Below, piece by piece: positions 33,898 through 43,951 of a stretch of DNA of 64,000 bases (position 1 is its first letter; each line of letters starts with the position of its first letter). A model generated the notes under the pieces. That model worked only from the letters and a program-made list of their open reading frames with translations, did no database searches and was not told the origin of the DNA. The position numbers were made by a program, and so were the translations under genes. Source of the stretch: Maritalea myrionectae DSM 19524 (lineage in GTDB: Bacteria > Pseudomonadota > Alphaproteobacteria > Rhizobiales > Devosiaceae); contig NZ_AUHV01000004.1 of NCBI RefSeq assembly GCF_000423365.1, positions 434,001-498,000 on the forward strand, written 5' to 3'.

Positions 33898-34431
33898 TCA
33901 CTCTGACTTGGATTTCACTGCATCCTCCAAGATGCGCTTGCATTCCAGCAATTCGGTCAACGCTTCATTCAAGCGCGCACGTGAATAGGTGTCCGTCACC
34001 CCTGCCTTCTTTGCAATTTCAATGGCTTCATTGACCGTGATTTCACTCGACATGTCGGGTCTGGCATCGGCTTGATGCCCATTTTGAACGTCTTGATTCT
34101 CTTGATCTGCCCCATCGCCATTCGTGAGTGCACCAACAGGTGCAACGGGTTCGATGGCGCCCTTTTCGCCGATGGCAATCACATGGCGTGCGCCATGTTC
34201 TTTGAGGATTTTTTGAACGCCCTTGATGGTGAAACCTTCATCATAGAGCAAATAGCGGATGCCGCTTAAAAGCTGCACATCATCTGGGCGATAATAGCGG
34301 CGCCCACCGCCGCGTTTTAACGGCTTAATCTGCTTAAAGCGCGTTTCCCAAAAGCGTAAAACATGCTGCGGGAGATCAAGCTCGTCAGCAGCTTCTGAAA
34401 TGGTTCGAAAAGCGTCTGGCGACTTCTGCAA
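33898..34431 (-). CDS. MerR family regulator adjacent to ihfA
   Basis: This 177-residue protein has an N-terminal MerR winged helix: [25 protein letters not shown], then [22 protein letters not shown] and [13 protein letters not shown] low-complexity linker and a C-terminal helix ending in KSKSE follow. No Cys metal-sensing pattern is seen. This gene follows ihfA in most Hyphomicrobiales and is conserved, yet its target is not established. It lies 19 bases from ihfA and closes the cluster. Confidence 0.87.
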   Translation of the reverse strand: MQKSPDAFRTISEAADELDLPQHVLRFWETRFKQIKPLKRGGGRRYYRPDDVQLLSGIRYLLYDEGFTIKGVQKILKEHGARHVIAIGEKGAIEPVAPVGALTNGDGADQENQDVQNGHQADARPDMSSEITVNEAIEIAKKAGVTDTYSRARLNEALTELLECKRILEDAVKSKSE

Positions 34432-34450
34432 TTGATCCCTCGCTAATCAC

Positions 34451-34762
34451 TTATTTCTTGCTGGACAGCATAGATTTGTTGATTTTGGATTTTAGCACAT
34501 TACTGGGCTTAAAAACCAATACACGGCGCGGCAAAATCGGCACTTCTTCGCCCGTTTTCGGGTTTCGGCCTACGCGTTCGTTTTTCGATCGCACCAAAAA
34601 TGAGCCGAATGATGACAACTTAACGCTCTCACCTTCCACCAAAGAATCACTCATCAGTTCCAATACGCGCTCAACCAAATCGGCTGATTCCGCCCGTGAG
34701 AGACCCACTTGCTGGTACACAGCCTCACTTAGGTCAGCTCGCGTTAACGTTTTTCCGCTCAT
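34451..34762 (-). CDS. ihfA: Integration host factor subunit alpha
   Basis: This 103-residue HU/IHF fold DNA-bending protein has [21 protein letters not shown] and [32 protein letters not shown], with the proline-tipped intercalating arm (RNPKTG). It pairs with IHF-beta to bend DNA at replication, recombination and sigma-54 promoter sites. It is followed by a MerR gene and preceded by fabH, the usual alphaproteobacterial order. Confidence 0.95.
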   Translation of the reverse strand: MSGKTLTRADLSEAVYQQVGLSRAESADLVERVLELMSDSLVEGESVKLSSFGSFLVRSKNERVGRNPKTGEEVPILPRRVLVFKPSNVLKSKINKSMLSSKK

Positions 34763-34842
34763 GACTTCCCCGCAAAAAAGATCAATAGTTCTATGAGCAT
34801 AGAACCACGTTTTGTATCGGTCAATGTATGAGTTTTACTCAA

Positions 34843-35817
34843 TTACCACCGAATAAGGGACGCAGCCCAGGTAAACCCGCCGCCCATGGCCTCAATCATG
34901 ACAAGATCGCCCTGCTTGATCCGTCCGTCGTCCACAGCCACGCTAAGCGCCATCGGCACTGATGCAGCCGACGTGTTGGCGTGCTTATCCACAGTGACCA
35001 CAACTTTTTCGGCCGGAATTTTCAGTTTTTTGCCCGCGCCATCAATAATGCGACGGTTGGCTTGGTGCGGCACGAACCAATCTAGCTCATCCACCGTCTT
35101 GCCAGCCTTCGCAAAGGCCTCTTCCACCACATCCGAAATCATGCCGACAGCATGGCGAAACACTTCGCGGCCTTGCATTCGCACAAACCCGACGGTTCCT
35201 GTAGATGACGGGCCGCCATCCACATAAAGCTTTTCCCAATGGTTGCCATCAGAACGTAGTGAAGACGACAGAACGCCGCGTCCGTCTTCCTGGTCCTCGG
35301 GGACAGCTTCAAGCACCATGGCGCCGGCACCATCGCCGAACAATACACAGGTGGTGCGGTCTTCCCAATCCAATAGCCGCGAAAATGTTTCCGCGCCGAT
35401 CACCAGCGCCCGCTTGCCCAATCCATTTTTCAAATGGCTATCGGCTGTGGCAACTGCAAAGACAAAGCCGGAGCAAACCGCCTGAATATCGAATGCGGCA
35501 CCGTGTGTGATGCCGAGATTGCGTTGAACAGTTGTTGCGGCAGCGGGGAATGTGCGGTCAGGCGTGGTGGTTGCCAACACGATCAAATCGATGTCCTGTG
35601 GCGTCAAACCTGCAGCTTCAATCGCTTTCAAACCCGCCTTGGTGGCAAGGTCCGAGGTAAATTCATCATCCCCGGCCACATGGCGTTGCTTGATGCCGGT
35701 TCGCTGGGTGATCCACTCGTCGGATGTGTTCACACGCTGAGCCAATTCATCATTGGTGACAATCCGCTCTGGCAAATAATGGCCCACGCCACGCACAATC
35801 GTTTTCAAATTGGTCAC
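34843..35817 (-). CDS. fabH: 3-oxoacyl-ACP synthase III
   Basis: This 324-residue enzyme condenses acetyl-CoA with malonyl-ACP to begin fatty-acid synthesis. The Cys-His-Asn triad is visible in [23 protein letters not shown] and [10 protein letters not shown]. It starts with GTG, overlapping the plsX stop by four bases (GTGA), so the two are translationally coupled. Length and context are typical. Confidence 0.96.
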   Translation of the reverse strand: MTNLKTIVRGVGHYLPERIVTNDELAQRVNTSDEWITQRTGIKQRHVAGDDEFTSDLATKAGLKAIEAAGLTPQDIDLIVLATTTPDRTFPAAATTVQRNLGITHGAAFDIQAVCSGFVFAVATADSHLKNGLGKRALVIGAETFSRLLDWEDRTTCVLFGDGAGAMVLEAVPEDQEDGRGVLSSSLRSDGNHWEKLYVDGGPSSTGTVGFVRMQGREVFRHAVGMISDVVEEAFAKAGKTVDELDWFVPHQANRRIIDGAGKKLKIPAEKVVVTVDKHANTSAASVPMALSVAVDDGRIKQGDLVMIEAMGGGFTWAASLIRW

Positions 35818-36911
35818 GCTGAACCTACCTCGTTGTTTTTATTTTCATCGTTTTCTTGATCAGCATCATCATCTGCTTGATCCGCATCATAGGCGGCATA
35901 TTCCTGCAGCCCCTCGCCGATCTTCTTGATCAATTGGTTATGCGCCATTTCATAGGTCAAGCCCAGCGCGCTCTTAAAGCCGATTTCATCTGTGCCGCCA
36001 TGGCTTTTGATCACAATGCCGTTCACGCCCAAAAACACAGCGCCGTTTGCGGTGCGCGGGTCCATCTTGGACCGCAAGGTCCGCATCGCCCCCATGGCCA
36101 GCAGTGCGCCAATTTTTGAAAGCCAGCTTTGGCTGAGCGCGGTGCGCAAATAGCTTGCGACCTGCCGTGCTGTGCCTTCTGCTGTTTTCAGCGCAATATT
36201 GCCGGTAAACCCTTCAGTGACCACCACATCCACGGTGCCCTTGCCCAAATCATCGCCTTCAACAAAGCCATGATATTTGAAGCCTTGGCCCGAATGGGCA
36301 TGCAATTGCTTGGAGGCGTCTTTTACGGCTTCCAGGCCTTTGACCTCTTCCACCCCGACATTGAGCAAGCCGATGCTGGGCTGGTCAACGTCGAACAAGG
36401 CGCGCGCCATGGCCGCCCCCAAAATGGAAAAATCGATTAATTGCTGCTCGTCGGCGCCAACAGTGGCGCCAACATCAAGCACAACGCTTTCGCTGCGCAA
36501 TGTCGGCCATAACGCCGCCAATGCCGGACGTGAAATGCCCTCCATCGGTCGCAAGCAAAAGGTGGCCATTGCCATTAAGGCGCCCGTGTTGCCGCCTGAA
36601 ATGGCGGCCTGTGCCTCACCGTCTTTGACAGATTGCAGGGCGTTCCACATGGACGACTTTCCCCGCCCCTTTCGCAAGGCTTGGGAAGGTTTATCGTCCA
36701 TGGATATGACATTGTCGCAATGGCGAATTTCAGAGGCGCTTTGCAGCTTGTCGTATTTTGCCAAAAGCGGTTTCAGCTCATCTTCACGCCCATGGAAAAT
36801 GAATTTTGCCTTGGGGCGCTCGATCAGCGCAAGGGCTGCGCCCTCCACCACGATTTCGGGCCCATTGTCGCCGCCCATGGCATCAACGGAAATGATGATT
36901 GAATCTGACAT
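35814..36911 (-). CDS. plsX: Phosphate acyltransferase PlsX
   Basis: This 365-residue enzyme converts acyl-ACP to acyl-phosphate for phospholipid synthesis. The N-terminus [18 protein letters not shown] and later [19 protein letters not shown] are diagnostic. The ATG at 36911 restores the normal N-terminus; the in-frame extension to 36968 was dropped. The acidic tail, [20 protein letters not shown]-like near 345-360, is longer than usual. It is downstream of the DUF177 gene and coupled to fabH. Confidence 0.95.
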   Translation of the reverse strand: MSDSIIISVDAMGGDNGPEIVVEGAALALIERPKAKFIFHGREDELKPLLAKYDKLQSASEIRHCDNVISMDDKPSQALRKGRGKSSMWNALQSVKDGEAQAAISGGNTGALMAMATFCLRPMEGISRPALAALWPTLRSESVVLDVGATVGADEQQLIDFSILGAAMARALFDVDQPSIGLLNVGVEEVKGLEAVKDASKQLHAHSGQGFKYHGFVEGDDLGKGTVDVVVTEGFTGNIALKTAEGTARQVASYLRTALSQSWLSKIGALLAMGAMRTLRSKMDPRTANGAVFLGVNGIVIKSHGGTDEIGFKSALGLTYEMAHNQLIKKIGEGLQEYAAYDADQADDDADQENDENKNNEVGSA

Positions 36912-36992
36912 TATTCTCTTTATTCGCACTCCGTTATGCCGCAGCTTATCCAAGACAGGCCATGACACAAGTTATTTTCACGAAAAATGACT

Positions 36993-37535
36993 TTATTTCT
37001 TGTCCTTTAGCGCCGCGAGCGCGGCAAAAGGAGACTCATTTGAGTCGTCATCATCGTCTTGGATATCGGCAAGTTCCGCATCCTCTTTGCGCGGGTAAGG
37101 ATTAAGCGACAGCAGCAGGGTTTCCACCACCATTGGGGCCAAATCGATATAGTCGCCTTCGAACCAATCCTGATCTGGCTCGCTATCGAGATTAACGAAC
37201 ACTTCGGCATTTGGCGGCACGTCCACAACTGGCGGCTTGCCGGGCATGTAGATACGCTCAAAGTCCAGCGTAACATCCTCTTTCACGGGTTCAAGCGTCA
37301 CCACACATGCCTGCTCGACAATAGCAGTGCCTTGCCCTGTGGCCTGGTAGCCGCCGCGAAAGGGCCGCACGGTGATTTTGCCTTTAAAGGCTTCAACGCT
37401 GCTGAGCTTGGTTTCTTCAACCAACAATTCTTTGATGGCGTCATCCGCCTCAAAGTCATAGTCACGCCCGTCCCTTGGCACTTCAGAGAGCCGCACCTCA
37501 AGATCGAGCATTTCGTTTAGATTTTGCGCCGCCAT
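36993..37535 (-). CDS. YceD/DUF177 family protein
   Basis: This 180-residue protein of the YceD family is linked to 23S rRNA and ribosome assembly in plants and bacteria. It has the DUF177 core with VEQACVVTLEPVKEDV and later DLAPMVVETLLLSLNPYP. The classic partner rpmF (L32) is absent here between this gene and plsX, as in other alphaproteobacteria, where it lies elsewhere. It is preceded by a CBP3-type gene only five bases away, so the two are probably co-transcribed. Confidence 0.85.
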   Translation of the reverse strand: MAAQNLNEMLDLEVRLSEVPRDGRDYDFEADDAIKELLVEETKLSSVEAFKGKITVRPFRGGYQATGQGTAIVEQACVVTLEPVKEDVTLDFERIYMPGKPPVVDVPPNAEVFVNLDSEPDQDWFEGDYIDLAPMVVETLLLSLNPYPRKEDAELADIQDDDDDSNESPFAALAALKDKK

Positions 37536-37540
37536 AATGT

Positions 37541-38092
37541 TTAACCTTGCCCGCCGCCAGCCTGAATTGCATCATTTGGCGACAATAGATTGAGCGTTCC
37601 TTTGTCAATTTGACCTTGCGGGTCTAAATGATCCAGCTGCCCAAAGCAATAGTGCGCCAAAATCTTGGCGTTTTCCGGGTCTTCTGGATCAAAAAGGTTG
37701 CGCGACAGCGCTTGGGTTAGCCCCTCAACATCTTTGGAATCAAAATGATCTTTGATTGCACCAAGCAACCCGTAGAACAGCTCTGACATTTTCTTGACCT
37801 TTTTCGGCACGGTCAAATCGCCCACTCCCATTTCGCGCAAGGAGCGGTCCATGTCCTTAAAGAAAAGATCGAAAAGTGTTTGCGCAAATTGTCTGGTCTG
37901 CTCATCCTCTTCATGCAAACGGTGGAAAACCAAAGACAGGTGCAAGGCGATCATATCGAACCGCCCGGTTACATTATCGTGGATGCCGTAGTGCAAATAA
38001 AAGTCAGGATGCCGAGATTGCGCCACAATGGCATTATAAACCGCATAGGCAGCATCAGCATGTGGGTTTTTACGAAAGGGGTTGAAAATCAT
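37541..38092 (-). CDS. Ubiquinol-cytochrome c chaperone (CBP3/UQCC1 family)
   Basis: This 183-residue soluble protein is homologous to mitochondrial CBP3, which helps translate and assemble cytochrome b of the bc1 complex. Visible marks are AYAVYNAIVAQSRHPDFYLH, then TVTGRFD-like NVTGRFDMIALHLSLVFHRL and a helical C-terminal half. This gene next to DUF177 and bamE is a standing alphaproteobacterial neighbourhood. It should support respiratory complex III. Confidence 0.88.
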   Translation of the reverse strand: MIFNPFRKNPHADAAYAVYNAIVAQSRHPDFYLHYGIHDNVTGRFDMIALHLSLVFHRLHEEDEQTRQFAQTLFDLFFKDMDRSLREMGVGDLTVPKKVKKMSELFYGLLGAIKDHFDSKDVEGLTQALSRNLFDPEDPENAKILAHYCFGQLDHLDPQGQIDKGTLNLLSPNDAIQAGGGQG

Positions 38093-38243
38093 CTTCTTTT
38101 CGTCGTTTTATGCCGCAAAGCTGTTGTTGAGTATCATTGATGTTTGTTGGCTTGCCAAGTCGGGCATATGCCAGCTAAACAGTGTTACGTACTCACTTCG
38201 TGTTTAGACTAGTTAATCGAGATTGTCACAGAAAGCCAATTAT

Positions 38244-38684
38244 ATGATGGTCCTGCGTTCTGCAAATCGTTTTCTTTCCATATTGTTTGTTGTTTTTGTT
38301 ACAGTTGGCCTGTCCGGCTGCCTCACACAGCAACGCACCCAAGGCTATGACATTCCTGAGGACAGTCTTGAGCAAGTGCGCCCTGGCGTCTCCAAAGAAT
38401 TGGTTGAGTTTGTGTTGGGTTCACCCCAAACCACCAACACTTTTGGCGATGAACAAGCTTATTATTATGTGGAAACCAAAGTCGAAAAGACGGCATTTGG
38501 CCTCACTTCCGTCAAATCACGCACCGTTTTGGCTGTATATTTCGACAAAAAAGATCGCGTGACAGACAAGGCGGTTTACGGCCTTGAAGATGGTAAGGTC
38601 GTCGATGTTGTATCGCGCCGCACACCGGGCTTTGGCCAAGATCGCTCGTTCCTGCAGCAATTGCTTGGTTCACTATCATTCTAA
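38244..38684 (+). CDS. bamE: Outer membrane assembly lipoprotein BamE (SmpA/OmlA)
   Basis: The 146-residue lipoprotein (lipobox LSGC, Cys26) has the SmpA/OmlA pattern LEQVRPGVSKELVEFVLGSPQTTNTFGDEQAYYYVE, split across residues 42-80. It supports the BAM complex in inserting outer-membrane beta barrels. Two adjacent ATGs (38244 and 38247) could start it. A TTG at 38223 would add a poor extension. A strong terminator follows. Confidence 0.88.
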   Translation: MMVLRSANRFLSILFVVFVTVGLSGCLTQQRTQGYDIPEDSLEQVRPGVSKELVEFVLGSPQTTNTFGDEQAYYYVETKVEKTAFGLTSVKSRTVLAVYFDKKDRVTDKAVYGLEDGKVVDVVSRRTPGFGQDRSFLQQLLGSLSF

Positions 38685-38699
38685 ATTGATGGTTTGATG

Positions 38700-38727
38700 A
38701 GGGGGCGATTTCCGCCCCCTTTTTTTA
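38700..38727 (+). terminator. Rho-independent terminator after bamE
   Basis: AGGGGGCG and CGCCCCCT form an 8-bp stem with a five-base loop, followed by seven T. It may also act for the convergent MFS gene. Confidence 0.92.
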
Positions 38728-39945
38728 TGCCCGCTTGGCTTGCCGTAGACGGTAATCGCCCCACGCCAGCAGCGCCAAGGCCGCAGTGGCAATCGGCAGA
38801 ACCATCACGTTGATCGATTCCCAGCCGATATTTTCCAATAGAAAGCCAGAGCTGATTGAAGCCACAGCCATGGTGCCAAACACCAATGGCTCGTTGAGCG
38901 CCTGCGCTGTTGAGGCTTCCTCAGGCCGATAGGCTTTCGCCAACATGGTTGTGGAGCCGATAAAGCCAAAGTTCCACCCCACGCCAAGCAGCACCAAAGC
39001 CAAATCAAAATGGAGCGTGCTGGTGCCATTGAGATTGATCAACGCACAGCCAAGAATCAACAACATGCCGATGCCCACAACGGCGTGAGTGCCGATGCGC
39101 GAAATAATGTGGCCCGTGACCAAGCTGGGCAGGAACATTGCAATAATGTGCCACTGGATCGTGTTTGTGGCCGCCTCTGGCGAGTGCCCACACACATGAA
39201 CCATGGCCAACGGCGCGGCTACCATCACGAATGTCATGAGCGCGTAAGATGCCATACCCGTAGCCAGCGGGATGAAGATTTCTGGCACACGGATCAATTC
39301 GCGCGCGGTTCGGCCCGCAGCCTCCCCGGTTTGCTTTCGGCGCACAGGCGCCAGCTTGGTTTGGCTGAGAATCAAGACGCCAATAGCGGACAGGACGGCA
39401 ATGATGAGAAACGATCCTGTAAACTCGACGCCGCCAACCCAATCTTTGGTGATGTAAGACAAGCGCGGGCCCAAGAAGCCAGCCGCAACGCCCCCCAGCA
39501 GCACCCAAGAAATCGCCTTGGCCTGCATGGGCTCAGGTACACTGTCGGCAATGGCAAATCGAATTTGCTGGCCGAATGCTGCCGAGGACCCCACGATGGC
39601 CAATGCCGCAGCAAAGAGCCAAAATGAACTCAGATACACAGCAAGACCGGCGACAATGCCAGCGACCATGCCGATTGCTGCGCCGAGCATAAAGCCACGT
39701 CGGCGACCTAGGGCATAGATGATTTTGGTTGCAGGTGCGGCGGTGAGTGCCAAGCCCAGAATCATGAAGGTTGTTGGTAGAGTAGCCATCGATTTGGCAG
39801 GAGCCAATGAAGCGGCAGTGAGCGCGCCGATCGCCATAATGATGGCCTGGTTTGAACCGACAATCGCTTGCGTCATCGACAACAAACTAATATTGCGGCC
39901 CACATGTTTATGGGTCCGAGGTTCAGCGTCGACGGTCATGGCCAT
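38725..39945 (-). CDS. MFS transporter
   Basis: The 406-residue protein has twelve helices in two six-helix halves. The MFS loop signature IIYALGRRRGFMLGAAIG follows helix 2. The central loop is VRRKQTGEAAGR. Substrate unknown. It lies nine bases downstream of nusB on the same strand, so it is part of that transcript. This place in relatives is often near riboflavin genes, but that is no evidence for a substrate. Confidence 0.85.
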   Translation of the reverse strand: MAMTVDAEPRTHKHVGRNISLLSMTQAIVGSNQAIIMAIGALTAASLAPAKSMATLPTTFMILGLALTAAPATKIIYALGRRRGFMLGAAIGMVAGIVAGLAVYLSSFWLFAAALAIVGSSAAFGQQIRFAIADSVPEPMQAKAISWVLLGGVAAGFLGPRLSYITKDWVGGVEFTGSFLIIAVLSAIGVLILSQTKLAPVRRKQTGEAAGRTARELIRVPEIFIPLATGMASYALMTFVMVAAPLAMVHVCGHSPEAATNTIQWHIIAMFLPSLVTGHIISRIGTHAVVGIGMLLILGCALINLNGTSTLHFDLALVLLGVGWNFGFIGSTTMLAKAYRPEEASTAQALNEPLVFGTMAVASISSGFLLENIGWESINVMVLPIATAALALLAWGDYRLRQAKRA

Positions 39946-39954
39946 GGCTCCAGA

Positions 39955-40461
39955 TTATTTGGACGTAAACTCGTCCTTGCGTGTTTGGTGGGCGATATTG
40001 TCCAGCACACCATTGACGATGCGCGCCTCATCGCCTTCGAAAAAGGCCCGGGCAATATCTACATATTCGGTGATGATCACTTTGGCAGGAATATCTTTTT
40101 TGTGCAGCAGCTCAAACGTCGCACCCCGCAGGATGGCGCGCAAGGTGCTGTCGATGCGGTGAACGGGCCACCCTTCGAGCAACGAGCCGTCGATCATTGG
40201 ATCGATCTGCAGCTGGTGCTTGGACACACCTTCTACGATCAATTTGAAATAGTTCTTGTCCGCCGGTAGATATTCGTCACCTTCAATTTCCTGCCCCATA
40301 TAAAAGGTCATGAATTGCGACAAAGTATGGTCCAGCGACGTCCGCCCCACATCCATCTGATAAAGCGCTTGCACAGCCGCAAGGCGAGCCGCGCCGCGCT
40401 GGTTGGCTTTTTTGAGAGCGGCTTTGGGTTTATTGTCTTGGGATGATTTAGAACTGCTCAT
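39955..40461 (-). CDS. nusB: Transcription antitermination factor NusB
   Basis: This 168-residue all-alpha protein binds boxA RNA with S10 to promote rRNA antitermination. It has ARLAAVQALYQMDVG and later AIIRGATFEL-like LRAILRGATFELLHKKDIPAKVIITEYVDIARAF spread over residues 105-140. The acidic, Ser/Lys-rich first 20 residues are poorly conserved. The ATG at 40461 follows GAAGAG. Usually ribH precedes it in alphaproteobacteria; here nrdR is next instead. Confidence 0.93.
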   Translation of the reverse strand: MSSSKSSQDNKPKAALKKANQRGAARLAAVQALYQMDVGRTSLDHTLSQFMTFYMGQEIEGDEYLPADKNYFKLIVEGVSKHQLQIDPMIDGSLLEGWPVHRIDSTLRAILRGATFELLHKKDIPAKVIITEYVDIARAFFEGDEARIVNGVLDNIAHQTRKDEFTSK

Positions 40462-40611
40462 CAACTCTTCCGGGATCGGGAAATGGGTCTATCGCGCACA
40501 TTTACATGCAGGCGTGTTTAACGCTTGCGCATACCAGACCATAGCGCACAATGCGACAAAAAAGTTTAAACGGGGTTTGTTTGTGGCTTCAAATGCCCAA
40601 ATGCAGACTTA

Positions 40612-41094
40612 TTATGTCTCGCTCTCGTCCGCAGGCGGCTCATCAGCTTCATTCAGCGTAGACAAGAATGCCTTGAAGTCGTCGGCCCGGGAGAAGTTCT
40701 TATAGACTGATGCAAAGCGCACAAAGGCCACATCATCCAGTTCCTTGAGACCATCCATCACCAGATGACCAATGGTCTCGGACGTGACCTCGCTCTCGCC
40801 CAGACTTTCCAGCCGCCGGACAACGCCTGAAATCAGGCGTTCAACGCGCTCGGCATCCACTTCGCGTTTACGCAAAGCAGTGTTGATCGAACGCGCCAAT
40901 TTTTCGCGGTCAAATGGCACCTTACGGCCAGACTTTTTCGCCACCATAATGTCGCGCAATTGCACGCGTTCAAACGTGGTGAAGCGCCCGCCGCAGCCGG
41001 AACAGACCCGGCGGCGGCGGATTGAATTATAGTCTTCTGTTGGCCGGGAATCTTTGACTTGTGTGTCTTGATTTCCGCAGTAAGGACAGCGCAT
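40612..41094 (-). CDS. nrdR: Transcriptional repressor NrdR
   Basis: This 160-residue nucleotide-sensing repressor controls ribonucleotide reductase genes. It has the zinc ribbon [18 protein letters not shown] with C-x2-C at 3-6, then [13 protein letters not shown]. The ATP-cone follows with [18 protein letters not shown]. It starts 12 bases after the glyA stop in the same direction, a conserved alphaproteobacterial pair. Confidence 0.95.
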   Translation of the reverse strand: MRCPYCGNQDTQVKDSRPTEDYNSIRRRRVCSGCGGRFTTFERVQLRDIMVAKKSGRKVPFDREKLARSINTALRKREVDAERVERLISGVVRRLESLGESEVTSETIGHLVMDGLKELDDVAFVRFASVYKNFSRADDFKAFLSTLNEADEPPADESET

Positions 41095-41106
41095 TTGGTC
41101 CCCTTA

Positions 41107-42390
41107 TTATGAGTAGATTGGGTGAGCGCTCGTGAGCTTTTTCACTTCTTCGCGTACTGCCGCTTCCACGTCAGCATTGCCATCTTCCCCATTTTGGGAA
41201 AGCCCATCAACCACTTGCACGATCAACTCGCCTACGCGGGCAAAATCGGCCTCGTCAAAGCCGCGCGATGTGGCAGCAGGTGTGCCCACACGAATGCCTG
41301 AGGTCACAAACGGTTTTTCAGGATCGAAAGGAATAGCGTTTTTATTGCAGGTGATGTGCGCCCGCTCCAAAGAGGCTTCCGTCGCTTTGCCGGTCACGCC
41401 TTTCGGCCGTAGATCCACCAACATCAGGTGATTATCAGTGCCGCCAGAAACGATATCTAAGCCGCCTTTCATCAAAGCATCGGCAAGACTTTTAGCATTC
41501 AAAACAACCTGTTTCGTGTAGTTCTTAAAGTCATCTGTCAACGCTTCACCAAAGGCCACAGCCTTACCCGCGATCACATGCATCAATGGCCCACCCTGAA
41601 TACCTGGGAAAATCGCAGAATTCAGCTTTTTGGCAATGTCAGCATCGTTTGTCATGATCATGCCACCACGTGGCCCGCGCAATGTTTTGTGCGTTGTGGT
41701 TGTTGCCACATGGGCGTGCGGGAATGGGCTTGGATATTGCCCACCAGCCACAAGGCCGGCCACGTGCGCCATATCCACCAAGAAATAGGCCCCGACTTCG
41801 TCAGCGATTTCGCGGAAGGCTTTAAAGTCCAGCACACGAGAGTAAGCAGAGAAGCCAGCAATGATCAACTTTGGCTGGTGCTCTTTCGCCAATTCGCGCA
41901 CTTGATCCATGTCCAACAGGCCATCTTCTTTGCGCACACCGTAATGCACGGCATTGAACCATTTACCAGATTGGTTTGGCCGCGCGCCGTGGGTCAGGTG
42001 TCCACCAGCATCAAGGCTCATGCCCAAAATGGTGTCGCCTGGCTTGATAAGCGCTTGGAAAACACCTTGGTTGGCCTGAGAGCCTGAATTGGGTTGTACG
42101 TTCACATATTCACAGCCGAACAATTGCTTGGCCCGATCGATGGCCAGATTTTCGACCACGTCAACATGCTGGCAACCACCATAATAGCGTTTACCGGGAT
42201 AGCCTTCGGCATATTTGTTTGTAAGAACAGTACCTTGTGCTTCCATCACCGCTTTTGACACGATGTTTTCAGAAGCGATTAGTTCGATTTCGGTTTGCTG
42301 ACGATTGAGTTCAGCGGCCACGGCCTGCGCAATTTCATTGTCTGATTGCGCCAGCGAGTGGGAAAAGAAATTTGGAAAAATATCAGTCAT
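41107..42390 (-). CDS. glyA: Serine hydroxymethyltransferase
   Basis: This 427-residue PLP enzyme interconverts serine and glycine with tetrahydrofolate, the main source of one-carbon units. The signatures are [25 protein letters not shown], and the PLP lysine in [16 protein letters not shown]. Length is normal. It leads the glyA-nrdR transcript. Confidence 0.97.
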   Translation of the reverse strand: MTDIFPNFFSHSLAQSDNEIAQAVAAELNRQQTEIELIASENIVSKAVMEAQGTVLTNKYAEGYPGKRYYGGCQHVDVVENLAIDRAKQLFGCEYVNVQPNSGSQANQGVFQALIKPGDTILGMSLDAGGHLTHGARPNQSGKWFNAVHYGVRKEDGLLDMDQVRELAKEHQPKLIIAGFSAYSRVLDFKAFREIADEVGAYFLVDMAHVAGLVAGGQYPSPFPHAHVATTTTHKTLRGPRGGMIMTNDADIAKKLNSAIFPGIQGGPLMHVIAGKAVAFGEALTDDFKNYTKQVVLNAKSLADALMKGGLDIVSGGTDNHLMLVDLRPKGVTGKATEASLERAHITCNKNAIPFDPEKPFVTSGIRVGTPAATSRGFDEADFARVGELIVQVVDGLSQNGEDGNADVEAAVREEVKKLTSAHPIYS

Positions 42391-42494
42391 TTAACGTCCC
42401 CAGAATGGATGAGATCTGATTTTCGGTGGGGATCGCTTAGCACAGGCCCGGGCTTTATCCAAGCTGAGTTTTGGCGTTTTCGAAAGCTATAGAA

Positions 42495-42704
42495 CTAATT
42501 GCGGAGAAGTGCGCGGCGTAATTTTGCCACCGCCAGATTTTTCATCTGCAATTCACTTGCGGAAAGAGGCGCGATGATGGTGACTTCTTTGCCTGTTTCC
42601 GCATGTACTGCCGCGACGCGCATTTGCCCGCCCAGCTGCACAAATTCGAACAGCACCTCGCCAAGTTCTGGCGCCATATGCCGCCGCGTGCCGCGCTCTC
42701 TCAT
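42495..42704 (-). CDS. Small conserved protein (DUF6898-like, tentative)
   Basis: The 69-residue product has a compact predicted beta-beta-alpha pattern: LFEFVQLGGQMRVAAVHAET, EVTIIAPLSASELQMKNLAVAKLRRAL. It resembles short alphaproteobacterial proteins recently grouped as DUF6898. Function unknown. It lies 14 bases downstream of the L,D-transpeptidase gene and is probably co-transcribed with it. The assignment is tentative because of the small size. Confidence 0.5.
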   Translation of the reverse strand: MRERGTRRHMAPELGEVLFEFVQLGGQMRVAAVHAETGKEVTIIAPLSASELQMKNLAVAKLRRALLRN

Positions 42705-42718
42705 AGGAATGTCTCCAG

Positions 42719-43951
42719 CTAGTTGCTGGCAAAGTCCACTCTGCCCGCTTCATCATATCCGTAGATATCGTTGCGGAAACTTACGACACCATCGCGATTT
42801 GCCCAAGCGGTAATATAGGTGGTGATGATTGGCACTGGTTTTTCCAAGCCAACATCCATCCGCTCACCAGAATCAAACGCGGCGTCAACTGAAGGCAAGC
42901 TCCAGTCGGTTTCGTTTTCGCGCAAGAGCCATGAAACAAGCTCGTCAACGTTTTCGACCCGCACGCAGCCAGACGAATGGAAGCGACGGTTTTGGCCGAA
43001 CAGTGATTTTTGCGGTGTATCGTGCAAATAAACGGCGTGTGGATTGTGAAAGTTGATTTTCACATGACCCATTGAGTTTTCCGCGCCTGGCTCTTGGCGG
43101 AAGGCATACTGAACAGCCTCCTCAGTCGACCAATCGATGGATTGCGGGTCTAATTCTTCGCCATTGGCATCATAAATCTTGATCCGATAATTGGTGAGGT
43201 ATTCGGGATCTTGGTTCATATATTTAATGATGTCCCGGCGAATGATGCTTTTGGGCACATGCCAATAAGGATTGAAGTTAATCTCATGCACTTTTGACGT
43301 CAAAATCGGGGTTTGACGGTCAATACGGCCCACAATTGCCGTGTGGCGGCGTTCAACAACACCATTCTCCACCGCTTCAATGCTGGCGGCAGGAATGTTC
43401 ACGACGATATAGCGGGTCGACAATTCGCCAACCACCTGATTGACCCGCTCAAGATTAAGCCGCAGTTGGGCCAACTTGGTTTCAGCAGGAATATTGAGCG
43501 TCAAATAGGTTTCCTGGTCGATGAGACCGGTCAGCTGCAGGCCATGCCGCGCCTGAAACTGGCGCAAAGCGGCATCGAGTTCGTCATCAAATTCCGATGA
43601 AAGGCGGCCCGTATCTTCAAGGTCACCTGAAGCGATCAGCCGGCGGCGCAATGCGCGCACATGGCCGCGATCATCGCCTTTTTCAAGACCATATGACCCT
43701 CGGGTCATTTCTTCCCAACCACCGTTAGCAACAATTTGCTCGTAACGTTTGATGGCAGCGATCAAATTATAAGATGTTTCATAGGACAGAATGGGCTCAA
43801 CACTATCGATTGCCTCTTGTGCAGCTTCTTTATTGTCCGTTTCATTAGCGAACGCGACATTTGGAACCGCCATCAAACCAGCAAGAGCGAGTGCGCCGCA
43901 ACCTGCGCGCAAGGTAAAGGTCAATTTTGCCAGCCAATTCAGTTGATTCAT
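42719..43951 (-). CDS. ldtP: L,D-transpeptidase LdtP
   Basis: This 410-residue periplasmic enzyme has a signal peptide ending AFA (about residue 35) and a PG-binding_1 domain (about 95-150). The YkuD catalytic domain contains YLHDTPQKSLFGQ, then RFHSSGCVRVENVDEL with the nucleophilic Cys and its His. It forms 3-3 cross-links in peptidoglycan. Its neighbour ldtR encodes the matching MarR-type regulator, described for this pair in Liberibacter and Sinorhizobium. It begins a short minus-strand unit with the 69-residue protein gene. Confidence 0.9.
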   Translation of the reverse strand: MNQLNWLAKLTFTLRAGCGALALAGLMAVPNVAFANETDNKEAAQEAIDSVEPILSYETSYNLIAAIKRYEQIVANGGWEEMTRGSYGLEKGDDRGHVRALRRRLIASGDLEDTGRLSSEFDDELDAALRQFQARHGLQLTGLIDQETYLTLNIPAETKLAQLRLNLERVNQVVGELSTRYIVVNIPAASIEAVENGVVERRHTAIVGRIDRQTPILTSKVHEINFNPYWHVPKSIIRRDIIKYMNQDPEYLTNYRIKIYDANGEELDPQSIDWSTEEAVQYAFRQEPGAENSMGHVKINFHNPHAVYLHDTPQKSLFGQNRRFHSSGCVRVENVDELVSWLLRENETDWSLPSVDAAFDSGERMDVGLEKPVPIITTYITAWANRDGVVSFRNDIYGYDEAGRVDFASN

